Assembly (NCBI GenBank): GCA_040382095.1
Contig: JBEIGB010000006.1
Coordinates: 1-64,000, forward strand
DNA from: JADJPL01 sp040382095
Lineage (GTDB): Bacteria; Bacteroidota; Bacteroidia; Chitinophagales; Saprospiraceae
DNA length: 64,000 bases
Direction: 5' to 3'
Shown here: piece after piece, positions 60,257-64,000 of the stretch
How the letters are laid out: the number at the start of each line of letters is the position of its first letter
How positions within the stretch are numbered: the stretch's first letter is position 1
Notes under the pieces: generated by a model
The model's input: the letters and a program-made list of their open reading frames with translations, nothing else
The model's database searches: none
What the model was told of the DNA's origin: nothing
Translations under genes and position numbers: made by a program

Positions 60257-62686
60257 TTATTGTTCGATATTTTCCAGATCGAGTTGCAGCCCCTCCAACC
60301 GCATCAGGCTGTCCCTTGCCAGTGAATCGGCAAGCAGTTCCTCAGGGGAAGGTATCCGCAGGGGGCAGGCCAGCTTTTTGGTTTGTTCAGGGCTTAGCAG
60401 CGGAAAACTTCCGCCATGCCAGTTGTAGAGGGCGGGATTATCGAGGACTTTGCGCATGAAGATCGCCACCACCGGCAGCGCCGTCGCTGCACCCTGGCCA
60501 TTTTCAAAATTGCGGAAGCGGACCAGGGGCGAATCGCCTCCTACCCAGGCCCCTGCGATAATCTTTGGCGTATAGCCGATAAACCACCCATCGGCATGGT
60601 TCTGCGAGGTGCCCGTTTTGCCGGCTACGGGCACGTCCGTGACATTATACATCCAGCGCAGACGGCTTGCGGTACCCGCACTGGCCACCGACTGCAGCAT
60701 ACGGGTCATGGTATTGGCCTCTTCGGCAGAAATAACCTGTTCCGTGCGGGGATTTGCCGAGAAAATCACTTCCCCGGCGTGGTTTTCGATCCTCAGCACT
60801 GCCACTGGCCTGACCCGCCGGCCCTCGCTGGCAAAGGCGGCGAAAGGCTGTATCATTTCGTACAGGGGCAATTCCGCTGTGCCAAGGGCAATAGAGGGCT
60901 CTACAGGGATTTTGGTCTCAATACCCAGGGATTTCGCCAGTTCAACGACCTTTTTTACACCCATCTGCATGATAAGCGATACCGTAACGGTGTTGACGGA
61001 GTTCGTCAGGGCACCCTCAAGAGAATAGGACCCCCCATAGATGCCATCGGCGTTTTGCGGGGCCCAATCATCCAGGTCTCGTTTTATACCTGCTTCTATA
61101 ACGATGTGAGGGTCCGGATCCTCCCTGCTCCGATCCCTGATTGCCCAATCCCCTTTGGCGTATTCGTGATAAGTCACCGGGAAGTTGGGAATTTGATCGC
61201 AGGGGGGAATGCCTTCCCGGAGTGCCTGGGCATATACCACAGGCTTAAAAACAGAGCCCGGCTGACGATTGGCCAATATATGATCAAACTGAAAATAATC
61301 GTAGTTGATCCCTCCTACCCAGGCGCGGATGAACCCGGTGTAGGGATCCATGGCCATAAACCCGGCCTGCAGCAACCCCAGATGATGGCGGACAGAATCG
61401 AGGGGGGACATTTCGACTTCTTTTTCACCATCCCAGGTGAAAATCTTCATTTTTATTTTTTGTTCGAAAATCCGGTTAATTTCCCCTTCGCCCTTACCCG
61501 CCGCTTTGAGCAATTTATAGCGCATCGAATTGCGCTTGAAGAGCTCTACGGTTTTTTTATTATGCCAGAAGGGGCTGGAGCCTCTCCAGTGCTGGTCAAA
61601 TTTTTTCTGTATTTCCGACAGATGCTGAGCGACGGATTCTTCGGCAATGGCCTGCATACCCGTATGAAGCGAAGTATATATTTTAAGTCCATCCTTATAA
61701 AGGTCATAGGGTTCTCCATCGGGCTTGCGGATTCCGTCGAGTAACCGTTCCAGCTCCCGGCGAAGAAATTCCCGGAAGTACGGTGCCCGGTCTTCGTTCG
61801 CTGCTGCAGGATTGTAGCGCAGTTCCAGGGGAAGCTGCTGCAGTGCTTCGAGTTTGGCCTGGCTGAGCATTCCATTTTTATACATCTGCTCTAACACCAC
61901 ATTCCTGCGCTGGCGGGCGCGTTCAGGATACTTTAAGGGGTTATAGAAAGTCGTTGCCCGAAGGGTGCCCACCAAAGTTGCACTTTCGACAATACTGAGT
62001 TCGAAAGGCTTTTTACTAAAAAAACGCTGTGCGGCGATATTGATCCCATATACATTTTCAGGGAAAGGCACCGTATTCAGGTATAAAGCGAGAATTTGTT
62101 TTTTATCATAAACCCGCTCCAGGCGTCTTGCGATAATAATCTCCCGGATTTTGTTAATGGGTAGCGAAGCAACGGGAAAGCTCCTGCGTGGAAGCATATT
62201 TTTTGCCAATTGCTGGCTGATCGTACTGCCTCCACCGCCGGAACGGTCGCCGCGCAGGATAGAACGGACCAAGACGCGGCCCAATGCCCGGTAATCAATC
62301 CCCTTATGCTGGAAGAAGCGTTCGTCTTCGGTAGCGACCAGGGCATTAAAGGTCATTGGCGCAATCTCCTCATAAGTGGCCACGATGCGAAACTCTTTGA
62401 AATAAAGTCCGATTTGAACGGGGATGGAATCTGCAGAATAGACTGTCGAGGCAATATCTGCCTGCATACCCTCAAGTTTTTTTGCAGAAGGTATCGTCAG
62501 GGAAATGGCGAATATAAAAAGCAGGAGAACGGCCAAGAATACCAGAAAAGAAAACGTAGCCCACTGGACAAATTTGGCCAGACGGGGCAAATGCCCCGAA
62601 AACCTATGCCAATGTTCCTGAAAAAACGCTGTGCGCGATTGTAGTCCTTCCCGAAAACGCCTGATTATAGGTTGCTTCGATTGCAT
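60257..62686 (-). CDS. Bifunctional penicillin-binding protein 1A
   Basis: 809 residues. Polymerises and cross-links peptidoglycan. A cytoplasmic basic N terminus leads to one membrane span at about residues 43-67. The GT51 glycosyltransferase carries E-D-E-R-F-F-Q-H-K-G-I-D and G-G-S-T-I-S-Q-Q-L-A-K-N near residues 115-160. The transpeptidase has the active-site S-V-F-K in R-Q-P-G-S-V-F-K-P, S-V-N in L-T-N-S-V-N-T, and K-T-G-T-S near residue 690. All catalytic motifs are intact. The upstream gene, a serine hydrolase probably fused to a GH3 N-acetylhexosaminidase, ends 2 bp away, so both act on cell wall and share a transcript. Confidence 0.95.
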   Translation of the reverse strand: MQSKQPIIRRFREGLQSRTAFFQEHWHRFSGHLPRLAKFVQWATFSFLVFLAVLLLFIFAISLTIPSAKKLEGMQADIASTVYSADSIPVQIGLYFKEFRIVATYEEIAPMTFNALVATEDERFFQHKGIDYRALGRVLVRSILRGDRSGGGGSTISQQLAKNMLPRRSFPVASLPINKIREIIIARRLERVYDKKQILALYLNTVPFPENVYGINIAAQRFFSKKPFELSIVESATLVGTLRATTFYNPLKYPERARQRRNVVLEQMYKNGMLSQAKLEALQQLPLELRYNPAAANEDRAPYFREFLRRELERLLDGIRKPDGEPYDLYKDGLKIYTSLHTGMQAIAEESVAQHLSEIQKKFDQHWRGSSPFWHNKKTVELFKRNSMRYKLLKAAGKGEGEINRIFEQKIKMKIFTWDGEKEVEMSPLDSVRHHLGLLQAGFMAMDPYTGFIRAWVGGINYDYFQFDHILANRQPGSVFKPVVYAQALREGIPPCDQIPNFPVTYHEYAKGDWAIRDRSREDPDPHIVIEAGIKRDLDDWAPQNADGIYGGSYSLEGALTNSVNTVTVSLIMQMGVKKVVELAKSLGIETKIPVEPSIALGTAELPLYEMIQPFAAFASEGRRVRPVAVLRIENHAGEVIFSANPRTEQVISAEEANTMTRMLQSVASAGTASRLRWMYNVTDVPVAGKTGTSQNHADGWFIGYTPKIIAGAWVGGDSPLVRFRNFENGQGAATALPVVAIFMRKVLDNPALYNWHGGSFPLLSPEQTKKLACPLRIPSPEELLADSLARDSLMRLEGLQLDLENIEQ

Positions 62687-62688
62687 GT

Positions 62689-64000
62689 TCAGTTTTGAAT
62701 AGCTGAATATACCACTTCATGGACACGGCGCCGGATGCCCATATCGAGCAACTGCCGGCTTTGTCGTGTAGGATATACCCGATTGGTAAATATAATGACG
62801 AGGAGCCTGCGCTCCGGATCGGCCCAGGTATAGGTGCCCGTAAAGCCGGTATGCCCGAAACTCCGGGGAGATGCCTGTGATGCGTAGGACGCTGCAGCAG
62901 GATTATACTTCAACGTGGGTTTGTCAAAGCCGAGGCCGCGGTGTATGCCCTCATCACAGTATTGGCAACGGGTGAATTCGCGCAATGCGCTTTCTTCGAT
63001 GAAGCGCTCCCCACCGTAGGTGCCGAAATTCAGGTACATCTGCATGAGCTTGGCAAGGTCGTTGGCCGATCCGAACAACCCTGCGTGTCCCGATATACCG
63101 CCCAACATCGCGGCACCTTCGTCGTGTACTGTCCCGTGCAGCAGTTTCATCCGAAAAAAAGTATCTCTTTCGGTTGGTACGATACGCGTCGAAGGATAAA
63201 ACCGCAGCGGGTTCAGGGTGAGGGTATGGGCCCCTAATGGCCGGTAAAAGCGGGTTTTCAGATAGGTCTCAAAATCTATACCCGTCTGATACCTGACGAT
63301 CCTGGGCACCGTGTAGAAGAAAAAGTCGGAATACACAAAACCTGGCTTTTCATTGAGGGGCGAACGGTAGATTGACCGGAAAATCAACCGATCATACCGA
63401 CGGTGCAACCATAGGCTGTCGGTCACGAATACCGGATATGCCGAAGATGAATCGGATCGAAAGGTGCGGGCTTTAAACCTGAAATCATTATCGCGCGTCC
63501 CGTTCCAGCCTTTTTGCCAGGGGTTCCGGCTTTGCCCTTTCAGCGTCCCGCGCCAAAAGGGGATCCAGGCCATGAGCCGTGCGGTATGCGTGAGGATACG
63601 CCGCATGGAAAGGTCTGCCTTATTGCTCCCCCTGGTTTCGGGCAGGTATCTCGACAATGGTGCGTCCGGATCAAAACGCCCCTGGCCATACCACTCCATC
63701 AGTGCCGGAAGCCCGGCAGATATCTTTGTAACGGAAGCAAAATCATAGAGGTCGTCCAGTCCCACAGGGCGCGACTCTTCATAAGTATGGTTTCCGAAAG
63801 CCTGGTGATAAACGATTTTATTATCCTTTGCAACCAGCACCTGTGCCCCCGGATATGCAAAGTTTGCCCTTCCGGCCTCTATAATTGCCTCGATGCTGTC
63901 GCGCAGTAACTGACCGTTGAGGCCGGCAATCTCCGGAGGGGCATAGCCCAGGCGGACGGCAGCAGGGCTGTCCATACCTGCGCCCGCAGGAAACCCCGGG
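62689..64000 (-). CDS. Beta-lactamase-class serine hydrolase domain, probable C-terminal part of a GH3 fusion (5' end outside window)
   Basis: The frame stays open upstream of the first ATG (63975) to the right edge, so the N terminus is missing. The part seen, about 437 residues, is a class C beta-lactamase/PBP-type fold: nucleophile in F-A-S-V-T-K, Y-S-D in place of the usual Y-x-N, and F-G-H-T-G-F-T-G-T for the K-T-G strand. The opening V-R-L-G-Y-A-P-P-E and L-V-A-K-D-N-K-I-V-Y-H-Q-A-F-G follow the C-terminal domain of Bacteroidota GH3 beta-N-acetylhexosaminidase/beta-lactamase fusions. In those, the missing N-terminal ~550 residues would be the glycosidase. It likely acts in cell-wall recycling or turnover together with PBP1A downstream. 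Confidence 0.85.
   Translation of the reverse strand, partial: PGFPAGAGMDSPAAVRLGYAPPEIAGLNGQLLRDSIEAIIEAGRANFAYPGAQVLVAKDNKIVYHQAFGNHTYEESRPVGLDDLYDFASVTKISAGLPALMEWYGQGRFDPDAPLSRYLPETRGSNKADLSMRRILTHTARLMAWIPFWRGTLKGQSRNPWQKGWNGTRDNDFRFKARTFRSDSSSAYPVFVTDSLWLHRRYDRLIFRSIYRSPLNEKPGFVYSDFFFYTVPRIVRYQTGIDFETYLKTRFYRPLGAHTLTLNPLRFYPSTRIVPTERDTFFRMKLLHGTVHDEGAAMLGGISGHAGLFGSANDLAKLMQMYLNFGTYGGERFIEESALREFTRCQYCDEGIHRGLGFDKPTLKYNPAAASYASQASPRSFGHTGFTGTYTWADPERRLLVIIFTNRVYPTRQSRQLLDMGIRRRVHEVVYSAIQN

Noticed and set aside
1..64000. CRISPR array, prophage, or anti-phage island
   Set aside because: No regularly spaced direct repeats, cas genes, integrase, transposase or recognisable defence gene was seen; the fibre-like trio carries signal peptides and lacks phage neighbours.

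Overview
The window looks like chromosome from a Bacteroidota bacterium, probably a marine or activated-sludge member of the class Saprospiria (Lewinella/Haliscomenobacter-like). That class placement is inference. The phylum call rests on several things visible in the sequence: a type IX secretion (T9SS) C-terminal sorting domain, PorG-like and PorE-like envelope proteins, very large GEVED/SdrD_B surface proteins, the rplM-rpsI-rpsB-tsf order, a 1,111-residue SecA, a Bacteroidota-type mevalonate-kinase-like GHMP kinase, and repeated promoter -7 boxes of the form TAnnTTTG. No phage, transposase, CRISPR array or plasmid gene was seen.

Region 1 (1-17.8 kb) is the accessory-looking part. A minus-strand operon runs from 16617 to beyond the left edge. 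It encodes a small T9SS-sorted protein, three tandem paralogous secreted fibre-like proteins (about 610 residues each), and one giant cell-surface protein of at least 3,422 residues whose C terminus lies outside the window. The trio shares an N-terminal fibre domain, a variable Gly/Ala-rich hydrophobic block, a Peptidase_G2-like (phage tail-fibre chaperone-like) domain and a conserved C-terminal module. It is my best candidate for an undescribed system. A membrane-anchored AraC-type regulator is encoded divergently.

Region 2 (18-24.3 kb) holds GDP-L-fucose synthesis (gmd, fcl), then rplM-rpsI-rpsB-tsf with a strong promoter and a terminator, then pyrH. Region 3 (24.3-40.7 kb) is a mosaic: a penicillin-acylase-type hydrolase, two ArsR-family regulators, tsaB, prfA, a secreted amidohydrolase, a shortened cutC, a WD40-like/beta-barrel outer membrane protein carrying a degenerate peptidase domain, an MBL hydrolase, secA and a lipoprotein. 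Region 4 (40.7-48.7 kb) has tRNA-Cys, a TerC-family membrane protein, a double UspA protein, the mevalonate kinase-like gene, rpsA, fadD and a small acidic protein. Region 5 (48.8-64 kb) has a PorE-like OmpA protein, a ferredoxin reductase facing an alkane monooxygenase (alkB), a LysE exporter, a GH3-type acyl-adenylating enzyme, a PorG-like protein, a two-subunit molybdenum hydroxylase, PBP1A and a partial serine hydrolase.

A family of palindromic, MITE-like repeats links otherwise unrelated intergenic regions (16.65, 31.27, 43.97 and 57.14 kb, with related hairpins at 17.87, 22.05 and 22.20 kb). Its ends read GAGGCTGTCTCATAAGT, and one copy abuts a cutC gene that seems to have lost its C terminus. 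All calls were made by reading the sequence; no database search was run.
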